Source: Anaeromyces robustus (taxonomy: Eukaryota; Neocallimastigomycota; Neocallimastigomycetes; Neocallimastigales; Neocallimastigaceae). From it: 42,500 nucleotides of DNA. Location of the stretch: NCBI GenBank assembly GCA_002104895.1, contig MCFG01000025.1:210001-252500 (forward strand), in the 5' to 3' direction. How positions within the stretch are numbered: the first letter of the stretch is position 1; each line of letters begins with the position of its first letter. Shown piece by piece: positions 1 to 10,680 of this stretch. Both the position numbers and the translations under genes were made by a program. The notes beneath the pieces were generated by a model. The model was not told the origin of the DNA. It saw nothing but the letters and a program-made list of their open reading frames with translations, and made no database searches.

Positions 1-239
1 ACAAATAATATTTTTTTTTTACTTTTTTTTTCCAAGTTCATTTTTTTTATATTTTTATTTTATATTTTTATTTTTATTTTTATATTTTTATATATAAAAT
101 TTTATAAATATATATATTATATTATATCATATATTATTAAAGAAACAAAATAAATTGTTTATATATATATATATATAAATCTATATTATTATAATTTTTA
201 ATTATTCTTATAAAATAATAATAAATTTTTAATATTTAC
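1..239. other. Left-edge noncoding DNA, probable intron 2 of GH114 gene 1
   Basis: Almost pure A/T sequence with no coding signal on either strand. It directly follows (on the minus strand) a potential GTAAAT splice donor at the end of gene 1 exon 2. The equivalent stretches in genes 3 and 4 are introns of 213 and 187 bp. No acceptor followed by an open frame is visible before the window ends, so this is either the start of a longer intron or the 3' UTR of a short gene. Confidence 0.5.
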
Positions 240-1368
240 CTGGGTTAAAACTATCACCACAATATTTTTTGCCATCGAAAATAACACCGTCTTGAACTAA
301 ACCATCACTACTACTGCCACTTTTGACAATCATACTAATTCCAAGGCCATTTAAATTACTACATAAACCTTTTTGATTTGAACTTACGCCATCATAGGTA
401 ACACCAAAAACAGCTTTACCTTTTTTAAGGAAATTCTTATAACGTTTACATTCATTATATACAACACAACTTTCATTAATAGCATAATCGAAATCATCAC
501 CAACTATATCAACAATACTTAATACATTCTTTAAACCAATGGATAAACCATAACTATGGACAGTTTTAGCTAACCATCTAGCAAATCTAACAGTATCTTC
601 TTCTGTAAGAGGATCGGACCACTTTTGTACTTCTTTATGTTTATAACCACCTAAATTATCAATTTCAAGACCATCACATCCATTACTAACTGCTCTTTTG
701 ATACGATTTTCAATAAGTGGTTTAAGACCTTCCTTACGATGGTCAAGCCAAATTTCATCACTAAATTCTTCGTATTTAGTTTTAATTAAACCATCAACTT
801 TATAATATTGGTCTTTATCATCACGGAAACTTTCTAATGTACCTCCAGAAAAGTAACAAATTGCTTTTATACCTTTGCTATGTAATTCACTAATTTTTGA
901 TTTATGAGTAAAGTCAAGATCAACAACTTGAGCAGTTTCCTTAGATCTATTAATCCATAAATAATAAGTAATTGAATTAATAATATATAATATAATAGTA
1001 GAATAGATAATAGAATAGATAATATAATAGATAAGATAATAATATGTTATAAAATAGATTATATAATAAAATAAATAGAATATAATAAAATAGAATAGAA
1101 TAGAATAGAATAGATAAAATAATAAAATGGAATAAAACAAATAAAATAATATAATATAATTAATATAATGTAATATAATAGCATTTATAATAAATATGTT
1201 AAAATTATTATTATTAATATTATTTATTTATTTATATACTTACACATTTATATGTTCTCCACCTTTTAAAACATAATTCCAAGTTGTACCTTGTTTTGGA
1301 ACCCAAATTGCTTCAATATTAGAAACAAATAATGAAGCTATTAAAGTGGTGTATAATAAAAACTTCAT
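229..1368 (-). CDS. GH114-type secreted glycoside hydrolase, gene 1 (3' end uncertain)
   Basis: Exons are 1244-1368 and 946 down to 240 or 229. Exon 1 encodes a signal peptide (MKFLLYTTLIASLFVSNIEA) and the W-x-YVL start of the mature enzyme; the donor is GTAAGT and the acceptor TTAATAG, giving the junction INV-SKETAQVVDLDF. Exon 2 carries the family blocks CYFSGGTLE, WLDHRKEG, GCDGLEIDNLGGY, GLKNVL, YAINESC and FGVTYDG. The Asp of ExDN and the Glu of NES are the likely catalytic acids of this TIM-barrel family, which cleaves alpha-1,4-linked galactosamine polymers. Read straight through, the protein stops at FNPGKY (280 aa). The sequence CCAG|GTAAATATT at 239-240 matches the exon-2 donors of genes 3 and 4 in position and phase, so a third exon probably lies left of the window. 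The apparent longer N-terminus read from 1140 is intron sequence. Confidence 0.88.
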
Positions 1369-1810
1369 TTTTTTTTTTTTTTTTTTTTATTATATGAAAT
1401 TTTATAAAAAATTTTATATATATTATTACTGTCTAGAAATTAATGTGAAAAAAATTATTAATTTTTATCTATAATTTATTTTTAGTCTTTTTTTTTTTTT
1501 TAATTATTTATTATATATATTTGTTTATTTTTTTTTATATAATTTATAAATTTTAAAAAATATATATATAATTTAATATTGAAAAAAAAATGATGAAATT
1601 TATCAATATTAAATTTTATATTTTAATTTTAAAATAAACAAATATAATATTATTAAAAAAAAAAAAATCTTTTAATTATAGTTCTTTTTATTTTATTTTA
1701 TATTATTTTTTTTTTTTTCTTTTCTTTATATTTTTTAAAGAAAAAAGAAAACATTCTATAAAAGTATAAAATTATATTTATATGGTTGAAGAAAATTAAA
1801 CTTAATTAAT

Positions 1811-1839
1811 GTGGTACAAAAAACATTATAAACCAATAA
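1811..1839. promoter_or_regulatory. Shared GTRGTAC...CCAATA element upstream of gene 1
   Basis: Plus-strand sequence GTGGTACAAA followed by AACCAATAA, 443 bp upstream of the gene 1 ATG. The same two blocks recur with nearly the same spacing upstream of genes 2, 3 and 4. The function is inferred only from recurrence. On the coding strand of the genes it reads TTATTGGTT...TTTGTACCAC. Confidence 0.5.
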
Positions 1840-2607
1840 TATTTAAAATATTTACAAAAATTATATATAGTATTTCCTTTTTAAAAAGTAATTAAAAAAA
1901 CAGAAAAATTTTTTTAAAATTGAAAATAATATAATAATAATATAATAATAATATATTAATAATATATTATAATATTTATAATTATAAAATATTCATTGTA
2001 TTTTATGATATAATATAATATAATATATATTAATTATATTTATAAAACATTCGTTGTTATTTATTATATATAATGAATATAATAAAGATTATATTATATA
2101 ATATATTATATAATATATAAAATTTTAATACAAAACTCATTTTATTCTTTATATAAAAAAAAAATTAAGAACAAAATATATTATATATAATTATTATTAT
2201 TATATAATAAAATTAAAATTCAATGGTGGTTGAAACACTTTTTTTTTAATCTTAATATTTTATTAAATAATTATTTTATATTATTTTATATTTATAATTA
2301 TTATATAATTATTAAATTATTATTACATATTATATAATAATTATATATTGTTTATTATATAATAATTATATATTGTATTATTATATATTATCTATTATAT
2401 ATATATAGATTTAGATAATAATAGAATTTCTAATAATAAACTAATTTACTAATTAATTAATAAAATTACTACTAATCTACTAATAATCTACTATACGAAA
2501 ATAATTATTATAAATTTTATATTATATATTTTTTCTGTTTTTTTTTTTTTTTTAGTATTAATATTAATAAAAGGTTTTTTTTTTTACCATAAATTTAATA
2601 ATATTAG

Positions 2608-2656
2608 GACAATACTACTTATCATTCTATTAAATTGACAATACTACTTATCATTC
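2608..2656. repeat. Short direct repeat, two copies of 20 bp
   Basis: The sequence GACAATACTACTTATCATTC occurs at 2608-2627 and again at 2637-2656, a period of 29 bp. It is slightly less AT-rich than its surroundings. No function is apparent. Confidence 0.8.
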
Positions 2657-3491
2657 ATTTTATATTAAATCTATCTACAGATAATTCCTTTAAAAATTAC
2701 ATATATATATATAAAATTAAGGATTATGCAATAATTTTTTTTTAATAATTATTAATTATTAATTATTAATTATTAACTATTAACTATTAATTAGTATTAT
2801 AAAAAAAAAAATTTCTAAATATATTCAATTATTAAATCATTTATTTTATTATCATTCATCACATTCACATTCATTTATTAGTAATGGTAATTATTTTATC
2901 CTTCATTATTATTATGCATAATTACCACTTATTCATTATTACCATTCATTATTATTTAAATTTTATTGATTATTTATTATTAGTTAATTATTCGTTATTT
3001 AAAAATAAAAAAAAACTTTTATAGTAATTTTTTCTTTTTTTTCTTTTTTTTATATAGAGTTTTCTGTAAATGTAAATTAATGGGAGTGAATAAATAAATA
3101 TGCCCTTGTGAATAGTAATCATTTGTTTAAAAAAATGATACCTAAAAAATAATAATAAATAATAATAAATAATAATAAATAATAATAATAAAATATTGGT
3201 TCAAGCGAAAAAAAAAAAATTATTTACTATAATATAAAGTTTTGTAAAAATATTATTATAATATAATATTATCATATATAATAAATAAATAATATAATAT
3301 AATATAATATAATATAAATAATATATGATAATATAATACATAAATATAATAATTAAATAAATATATATAAATAAAATAAATAAATAACTAATAAATATAA
3401 ATAAATAACAAATAAATATAAATAAATATTAATTTTTTTTAATATAAAAAATAAATGAATAAATAAGTATAAATTAATAAATCACATGGTT

Positions 3492-3735
3492 AATCATTTA
3501 TTTATAACAATAAATGATTTTTATTTATTACATTATCATACATTACATTGTTGTAAACATTATTGTAATATACCATAAATGGCAATACACATTCAAATTT
3601 TGAATGTAGTTAAGTTTTACTACGTAATGTATTAGTAATACCTCTAAATGTGTATTAATATTTATGATTAATAGAGAATTCTATTAATAAAAAATAAGTA
3701 TCTTATTATTTATTAGGATAATAAATAATAAGATA
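3492..3735. repeat. Cluster of consecutive inverted repeats (hairpins)
   Basis: Four stem-loops follow each other. The first has arms AATCATTTATT at 3492-3502 and 3509-3519. The second has arms AATACACATT at 3584-3593 and AATGTGTATT at 3647-3656, enclosing the near-palindrome CATTCAAATTTTGAATG. The third has arms ATTAATAG at 3667-3674 and CTATTAAT at 3681-3688. The fourth is a perfect 16-bp stem (3699-3714 with 3720-3735) around the loop AGGAT. This could be a structured RNA, a decayed foldback element or simple AT cruciform DNA. Confidence 0.6.
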
Positions 3736-3746
3736 TTATATAATAA

Positions 3747-3777
<31 letters not shown>

Positions 3778-4527
3778 CAATATACAAATAAATAATCAAT
3801 TAATAAATCTCTAAATAATTAATATTTATAATATTATAGTAATATATTATGAATAAATATTATATAAGATATTATATAAAGTTTTTTTTTCAGATTAAAC
3901 CATGATGAAACATAACGCAGTACACAATATAAACAATATACGATGGAATGAAAATTAGAAAAAATATATATATATATATTATTATTGAATATTGAAATGT
4001 AAAATTTTTATATTATTCTAATATTTTATTATTTTATCTGTAATTTTAGTAAATAAAAATGATGTTGTTAAGTAAAAAGTAATGTGTGTTATAAAAAAAA
4101 AGTTAATAAATAAAAAAAAAAATTAAAACTGATTTAATTATAATATTAAATATAAATAAAAAATAGTGGCAATTTTTTACTTAACTTCTACATATAAAAT
4201 ATAAATTTTAAATTTTAAATTTTTTAAATTTTAGTATTTGAAGATATATACCATGTATATATGTGTGTATATACCTAAAGCAAATATCAATAACATTAAT
4301 TTATTAAAAAAAAAAATTGGGTAAAAAAAAAAAAAGATTTAATTTATTAAAAAAAAAATTAAAATTAAAATTAAAAAATATAAAATATAATATATAAAAA
4401 AAAAAAATTAATAAATGTTCAATGGGTAAAAAGATGAATTAAAAAAAAAAAAAAAGAACAATGGGTAAAAGAAAATTAATTAAAAATAAATAAAAAAAAT
4501 AAACTTTTTAACTAATGGAGAATATTA

Positions 4528-4700
4528 TACTATAATTGATTACCTTTTTATATGTAAAATAAAATTAAAAAAAAAAAAAAAAAAATACTACAGTTGTTTA
4601 CCTTTTTATATGTAAAATAAAATTAAAAAAAAAAAAAAAAAAATACTACAGTTGTTTACCTTTTTATATGTAAAATTAAATTAAAAAAAAAAGGAAAAGA
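4528..4700. repeat. 58-bp tandem repeat, about three copies
   Basis: Units start at 4528, 4586 and 4644, a constant 58-bp period. Each unit reads TACTACAGTTGTTTACC (first copy TACTATAATTGATTACC), then TTTTTATATGTAAAATAAAATT and an A-run. A diverged fourth copy (TTCTACAATTGTTTACC) starts near 4751, and the flank CTTTTTAACTAATGGAG at 4504 recurs as CTTTTTAATTAATGAAG near 4739, which suggests a larger duplication of about 235 bp. Confidence 0.85.
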
Positions 4701-5717
4701 AAATATATATATATAAATAAAAAAAATATATAAATAAACTTTTTAATTAATGAAGTATCATTCTACAATTGTTTACCTTGTTTGATAAAGAATAAATTAT
4801 ATTTTAAATGAAATAAAAAAAAAAAAAAAAAAAAAAAAAAAACACATTATTTTATATTTTAAATCAATTGTTTTATTATTTTTAAAATTTTATTTTTATT
4901 TTTATTTTATTTTCATTTTTATAATATATATATATATTTTCCTCTATCTCTCATTCAAAATTTCATTTTTATAATAATTATTATTTTTACTATTTCACAT
5001 TTTTGATTTTTCAAATTTTCTCTTTTTTTTTTCTCTTTTCTTTTCTTTTTTTTTCTTTTTTCTTTCAATTTTTTTCTTTCTTTTTCTTTAATTAATTAAT
5101 TAATTAAAAAAATAAAATTAAAATAAAATAAAAATATACATTATACTTTTATTATATAATAAATATTTAAATAGAATTAAAATATTTAAAATTCTATAGA
5201 TAAATAGAAATATATATAAACTAAATTACTAAATAATTTCATTCTATTATATTATAAATTATCTATGATCAAATATATATATATAAATAAATAAAAAAAT
5301 TTAAAAATTTAATACATATAAACTATATAAAATTAAAAAGAAAGAAAGAAAAGAAAGAAAAAAAAAAAGGTTAAAATAAGAAAAGAATAATATTTTAAAA
5401 GAAAATTAAAATTAAATGATAGAGAATATATATATATTATATATTTAAAAAAAAAATTATTTTTAATTTTTTTTCGTTTTTTTTTTCCTTTTGTATTATT
5501 TGGTTTTTTGTTTCATTTTTTTACTTTTGTATTTTTTTTTTCTTCTGTGTTATTGTTTTGTTTGTTGTTTGTTTCGTTTACTTTTTTTTTTTGTTATTTT
5601 CTTTAAATATTGTAATTTTTTTTTATTATTTTTTAATTTTTTCTCTTTATATATATATTTTTTTTATTGTTTCTTTATTTTCTTTAATATAGTAAAAAAA
5701 AGTTACTTATTAAATTA

Positions 5718-6854
5718 CTACTTTTTTGTAACATATACAACAACAACACGAGTAGACTTCTTTTTAGTAGTAGTTCTTCTAGTAGAGGTTCTTTTAGTGG
5801 AAGTTCTTTTAGTAGAAGTTCTTCTTGTAGAAGTTCTTCTAGTAGATGTTTTTCTAGTAGATGTTTTTCTGGTGGAAGTTCTTCTAGTGGAAGTTCTTCT
5901 AGTAGTTGTTGTTCTTCTAGTAGAGGTTTTCTTGGTTGAAGTTCTTTTAGTAGTTGTTGTTCTTTTTGTAGAGGTTTTCTTGGTTGAAGTTCTCTTAGTA
6001 GTAGTAGTTCTTTTAGTAGTTGTAGTTTTCTTAGTGGTAGTAGTTTTTTTAGTGGTGGTAGTTTTTTTAGTAGTGGTAGTTTTTTTAGTAACATTTCTAA
6101 CAATAGTACCTTCATTAGAAGATTTTGATTCATAACCATCATCAAAACTAGAACCACAAGTACTTTTACCATTAAAGAAAGTAACATCTTGATGTAAATC
6201 ATAATCAGGCTTAATAATCATAGTCATACCAAGACCATTTAAATTTTTACATAAAGCACTTTTCATACTAGAAACAGAACCATAGGTGACACCAAAAACA
6301 CATTTACCTTTTTTAATAAAATTTTTATAATGATAACATTCATTATAAACTACACAACTTTCATTAATAGCAAAATCAAAATAACTACCAACTTCATCAA
6401 TAATTCCTACAACATTTTTTAAACCAATGGATAAATCATATTCATGAGCAGTTTGACCTAACCATCTAGCAAAGATGATGGTATCTGCCTTGGTAAGAGG
6501 ATTTGACCAACTTTTAACTTCATCATGAATATAAGCTCCTAAATTATCCACTTCAAGAGCATCACATTTATTATTTTTTGCTATTTTCATACGATTTTTA
6601 ATTAATGGTTTAATACCTTCTTTACGAAAATCAAGCCAAATTTCTGAACTCCATTGGGAATAAGCATTTTTAACTAAACCACTTACTTTATAATAATCAT
6701 CTTTATCTTTACGAAAAGATTCAAGTGTACCACCAGAGAAATAACAAATAACTTTTTTACCTACATTATGTAATTCTTTAATTTTTGAAGCATTTTCAAA
6801 ATCAATATCAACAATTTGAGCTTTTTCTTTAGAACTAAAATGATATATTTTAGG

Positions 6855-6905
<51 letters not shown>

Positions 6906-7335
6906 TATTGTATTATTTTTTATTATTATTTATTATTGACATTGTTATTGTTATTGTTATTATTTATTGGTATTATTATTATTATTATTTTTTATTATTG
7001 TTATTTTATGGTTTTAATTAATAAAATATATATATATATAAATATAAACAAATATAGATATATTAGATATATTTGATAATAATAAATAATAATTATTATT
7101 TAAAAATATAATATAATTTTATTATTACTATTACTATTATTATTATTATTTATTATTATATTTATTATTTAAAAAAAAATTTTTTTTTATTTTTTTTTTT
7201 TAATAATACATACACATTAACAGTACCGCCCAAAACGTAATTCCAAGTCATACCTTGAGTAGGTATCCATCTGGCATTTGCACTATAAGCAAATAAAAGA
7301 GAAAATAAAGCAATACTTTGTATTAAAAATTTCAT
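5718..7335 (-). CDS. GH114-type secreted glycoside hydrolase with long basic Thr-rich tail, gene 2
   Basis: Exons are 7214-7335 and 5718-6834, giving 412 aa. Exon 1 encodes a signal peptide (MKFLIQSIALFSLLFAYSAN) and RWIPTQGMTWNYVLG; the donor is GTATGT and the acceptor CATTTTAG, joined as NV-SKEKAQIVDIDF. The catalytic domain has CYFSGGTLE, WLDFRKEG, CDALEVDNLGAY, GLKNVV, FAINESC and FGVTYGS, with both likely catalytic acids present. After SSFDDGYESK the chain enters about 20 blocks of hexapeptides (KKTTTT-like) and pentapeptides (RRTST-like), then ends RVVVVYVTKK. That tail is strongly cationic and Thr-rich; it may be O-glycosylated or bind anionic polymers (inference). The 379-bp intron contains an (AAT)n tract. 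Gene 5 has a shorter tail of the same style and a matching RVVVV end. Confidence 0.92.
6856..6904. repeat. (ATT)n microsatellite in intron 1 of gene 2
   Basis: About sixteen uninterrupted ATT units lie inside the 6835-7213 intron, with shorter related tracts following. It creates spurious poly-Ile frames on the plus strand. Confidence 0.9.
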
Positions 7336-8392
7336 TTTGTTTTTTTTTTTTTTTTTTTATTTTTTTTATATTGTTTTTGTTGTTAATTACTCTTTTTTTT
7401 TTTAATATATATATTATTGAGTATTTTAAAGTTTGTTTGTTTGTTTGTTTTTGTTTTTTATTATTATTATTGTTATGATTAATTGTAAATTTGTTATTAT
7501 TAAATTAATAAAATTTTATACACTATATAAATTATTAATATTAAATAAAATAAAAATAATATTTTATTTAAAATTATAATATTTTTTTAAGAAAAAAAAA
7601 TAAATAAAATTAAGAAAATTGGTTTTATAAAACTATTGTAAATTAAATAAAAAAAATTTAAAAACTAAAAAAAAATTAAAATTTTAAAAATTAAAATTAT
7701 AAAATTAAAATTATATAAATAAATAAATTATAAAAGAAAAAAAATATATTATATTATAAAAGAAAAAAGGAAAATATATATATTGTTACTTTTAAAACAA
7801 AAAATATATTATAAAATAGTATTAAATTATTATTTTAAATTTAATATTTATAAATATTAAAAGTAAAAGAAAAAAAAAAATATTAAAAAAACAAGAAAAT
7901 AATCTTTATTTTTAATATTTTAAAATAATTATTATGATTATTTAAATAAATATTACTATATATAAAAATATATATATTTTTTTTATTTTTATTATTATTA
8001 TTATTAATTCTATTTTTTTTTATTTTTTTTTTATTTTTTTATTTTTCTTTTTTTTTATATTTTTTATTTTTATTTTTATTCTTATTATTTCTATTTGTAT
8101 TTTCTTTCTTTTTTTTTTTTTTTTCGTTATTATTACTATTATAATTAAGATATAAAGTAAGGTAAAGAAGAAAAAAAAGGAAAAGAAAATATATAAAAAT
8201 AAATATTAAAAAAAAAATAGAATAAAATTATTATAAAAAATATATATATATTAATAATTAATTTTAAATACAAAAGTGTAAAGTGTAGTTATTAAAAGAA
8301 AAAAGAAAAAAAAAAAAAAAAACTTTTGTTCGAGGTTCAAATTTTTAATTTTTATTTATAAAATTTGAAAATTTTAAACTATTTAAAATTAT

Positions 8393-8420
8393 GTAGTACA
8401 AATGAATTTTTAGCCAATAA
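8393..8420. promoter_or_regulatory. Shared GTRGTAC...CCAATA element upstream of gene 2
   Basis: Plus-strand GTAGTACAAA followed by TAGCCAATAA, 1058 bp upstream of the gene 2 start. The spacing between blocks is within two bases of the copies near genes 1, 3 and 4. Confidence 0.5.
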
Positions 8421-9434
8421 TCATAAAGAAAAATTTTATATCTAATTTTAAAACCTTTTAATACTACACTTTATTTTTTTTTTTTAATTATAAAATATGT
8501 ATCAAACAGCAATCAAACAACAATAGTAAAAAAAAAAAAAAAAAAAAAGTTACATACATCATACAATCCATACATAGAAAATACTAAAAAAAAAATATAC
8601 AAAAAAAAAATAATAATAAAAAAAATTAATTAATAAGAATTATTTATATTATATTTATATCACTAATAATATCTAAAAAATTATTATTATTAATATTCTA
8701 AAAAAAAAAAAATAAACTTAAAAATTTAACTTGAAATTATTATCATTATCATTATATATCATTAATCTATAATAAAAATATAAATATGATATAATAAAAA
8801 TTTTATTTTATTTTATTTTATTATATTTTTATTTTATTTATTTTTAAAAGGAAACTTATATTTCTCCACATTAAATTAGTAATAATTATTAAAAAGATAT
8901 ATTAAAAATGTTAATCATCATTTTTTTTATTTATTTATACCATGTTTTATTTTATGGTAATAAATTGGTATTTTATTTTAGGATTATTTAATTATTTTAT
9001 GATTATTTAATTATTATTTTAAATTTAATCTATTTATTAACTAATATTTATTTATAATATTTAATTTATGTATATATTAGAAATATAATAATAATATATA
9101 ATAATATATATTATGATATTTAATATTCTCTTTTATTTTACATTTACGTTTATATATGTATACATAGAAAATTAAATTTTCTGTATTTAGAAGGTATTTT
9201 GTAATTTTATTGATTTTTTTTAAGATAAGCTTTTTTTTTTTTAATTAATATAAATAAATAAAAAATTTTATTAATATTATTATATAATAATAAAAAATTA
9301 ATATATACATAAAAATTATTATTTATAATAATTTTGTATTTGATTTTTTTATTCATTTTTAATTTTTAATTTATTCATTTCTATATATGGTTATTTATGA
9401 TTTTCAATTTCTTTTTTTTTTTTAATTAAAACAT

Positions 9435-9465
<31 letters not shown>

Positions 9466-9673
9466 CTATTTTACATAAAACAATTTTTAAACTATTTTAA
9501 TACTATTTAATATATTATATATCATACATATATAATACAATATATTATTAATATATTATAAATAAATACAAAAAAATTTTTTTTTCAAAAAAGAATACAC
9601 AAAATAAATAATAAATTAAGAAAAATTAAAAAAATTAAAAAAATAAAATAGAAAATTAAAAATAGACCGTTAA

Positions 9674-9713
<40 letters not shown>

Positions 9714-9865
9714 TTTATATATAAATTATTAATTAGTAATTGAAACAAAAAAAAAAAAAAAGAATTATTAAATATATATATAAACTATAATATAAACTAT
9801 AATAAAAAATGTATATATAATAATACAATAATATAATATATAACAATAATTTAATATAAATTGTG

Positions 9866-10398
9866 GTATAACACAGTTTATTTATTTATTTATTTATTAA
9901 GAAACTTGAGTAAACTTTATTTATTAATTATTATTTTGTTTATATATTCTAGTTAATGATCGTTAAGAATATCTCTCTACATCTCAACTATCTTACTATA
10001 AATATTCCTAGTTGAGGGCTAATATAACTAAACTATTTTCTAACTTTTATTCTAATTTACTCACAATAAATAAATTTTATTTTTTTGTTATATATAAATA
10101 CTTAATAATAATTGAACAATATAATATAATAATTTACATATAATACAAACTATTATAAAAACTGTTAAGAATAAGAATACATTAATTTAGACATTTACAA
10201 TTTATTAAATTATTATTATTTAATTTAATAATAATAATTTAATAAATTGTAAAATTTTTTTATATTCGTTTTATATCAATATTTCCTTCCTTTAGTTTGC
10301 AACTATGATTTAGTTGTAACCAAATTATTATGTTTATATTGGCTCTAAAGTTTTTTTGTCTAGTTCATGTACTCAGTTATGTGGATCAGTTATTCTTC

Positions 10399-10451
<53 letters not shown>

Positions 10452-10680
10452 TTTTTTTTTCTTTTTATGGTATTTTCACAACAAAATTTTAAACTTGTGT
10501 TTAAAATATATTAGGGTATTCCATATTTATCATTCGACTTCTTATATGTCGCATATAGTACAAAATTTATTTGATAAATATCTTTTATTATTTAAAAGTT
10601 TCCGCAATATCTATAGTATAATAACTTTTAAAAATTTGAATTTAATACCAAACTGTAATAAATAATTAAATTTACTGACT
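9866..10680. other. Compositionally distinct block, possible decayed element or structured RNA
   Basis: This block is visibly less AT-rich than its flanks. It includes ATCTCTCTACATCTCAAC, a hairpin with arms CTCAACTA (9983-9990) and TAGTTGAG (10009-10016), the 60-bp palindrome at 10194-10253, a second small hairpin CAACTA...TAGTTG near 10303, and an (ATT)n tract from 10402. On the minus strand 10665-10490 gives broken coding-like text (CTICD, then IWNTLIYFKHKFKILL, interrupted by stops). That faintly recalls the Cys-rich C-terminus of a non-LTR reverse transcriptase, but the resemblance is weak. I cannot assign a family. Confidence 0.3.
10194..10253. repeat. 60-bp near-perfect palindrome
   Basis: The left half (10194-10223) is the reverse complement of the right half (10224-10253) at 29 of 30 positions. 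The arms begin TTTACAATTTATTAAATT and there is no spacer, so it can extrude as a cruciform or fold as a long RNA hairpin. Confidence 0.9.

Larger units (their letters stand above)
1369..5717. other. 4.3-kb gene-free spacer between GH114 genes 1 and 2
   Basis: No credible coding region. It holds the T-run leader directly upstream of gene 1, a CCAAT-containing element at 1811-1839, a short direct repeat at 2608-2656, a run of consecutive hairpins at 3492-3735, a 58-bp tandem repeat at 4528-4700, and T/C-rich tracts (4990-5090, 5460-5650) downstream of gene 2. The remainder is A/T microsatellite-like DNA. Confidence 0.7.

Noticed and set aside
947-1140. Hydrophobic N-terminal extension (MFYSILLFYLF...) of GH114 gene 1
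   Set aside because: It is intron sequence made of TAGAATA-type repeats read in frame. The real signal peptide is in the exon at 1244-1368, supported by GT/AG sites and by the same layout in three paralogs.
3902-3958. Small frame MMKHNAVHNINNIRWNEN
   Set aside because: Only 18 codons with no repeat elsewhere in the window. The segment has slightly more G and C than its flanks, but nothing supports translation.
5491-6135. Plus-strand 214-aa frame with Leu/Val repeats
   Set aside because: It is the antisense shadow of the Thr/Lys/Arg repeat tail of gene 2.
8326-8345. tRNA B-box-like GTTCGAGGTTCAAAT
   Set aside because: There is no A-box, no cloverleaf pairing and no acceptor stem nearby, so it is not a tRNA gene. 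A similar lone GGTTCAAGCG near 3198 was rejected for the same reason.
10330-10665. Plus-strand 111-aa frame with a poly-Leu run
   Set aside because: The run comes from an (ATT)n microsatellite, the flanking residues match nothing I recognise, and no promoter or intron context supports it.
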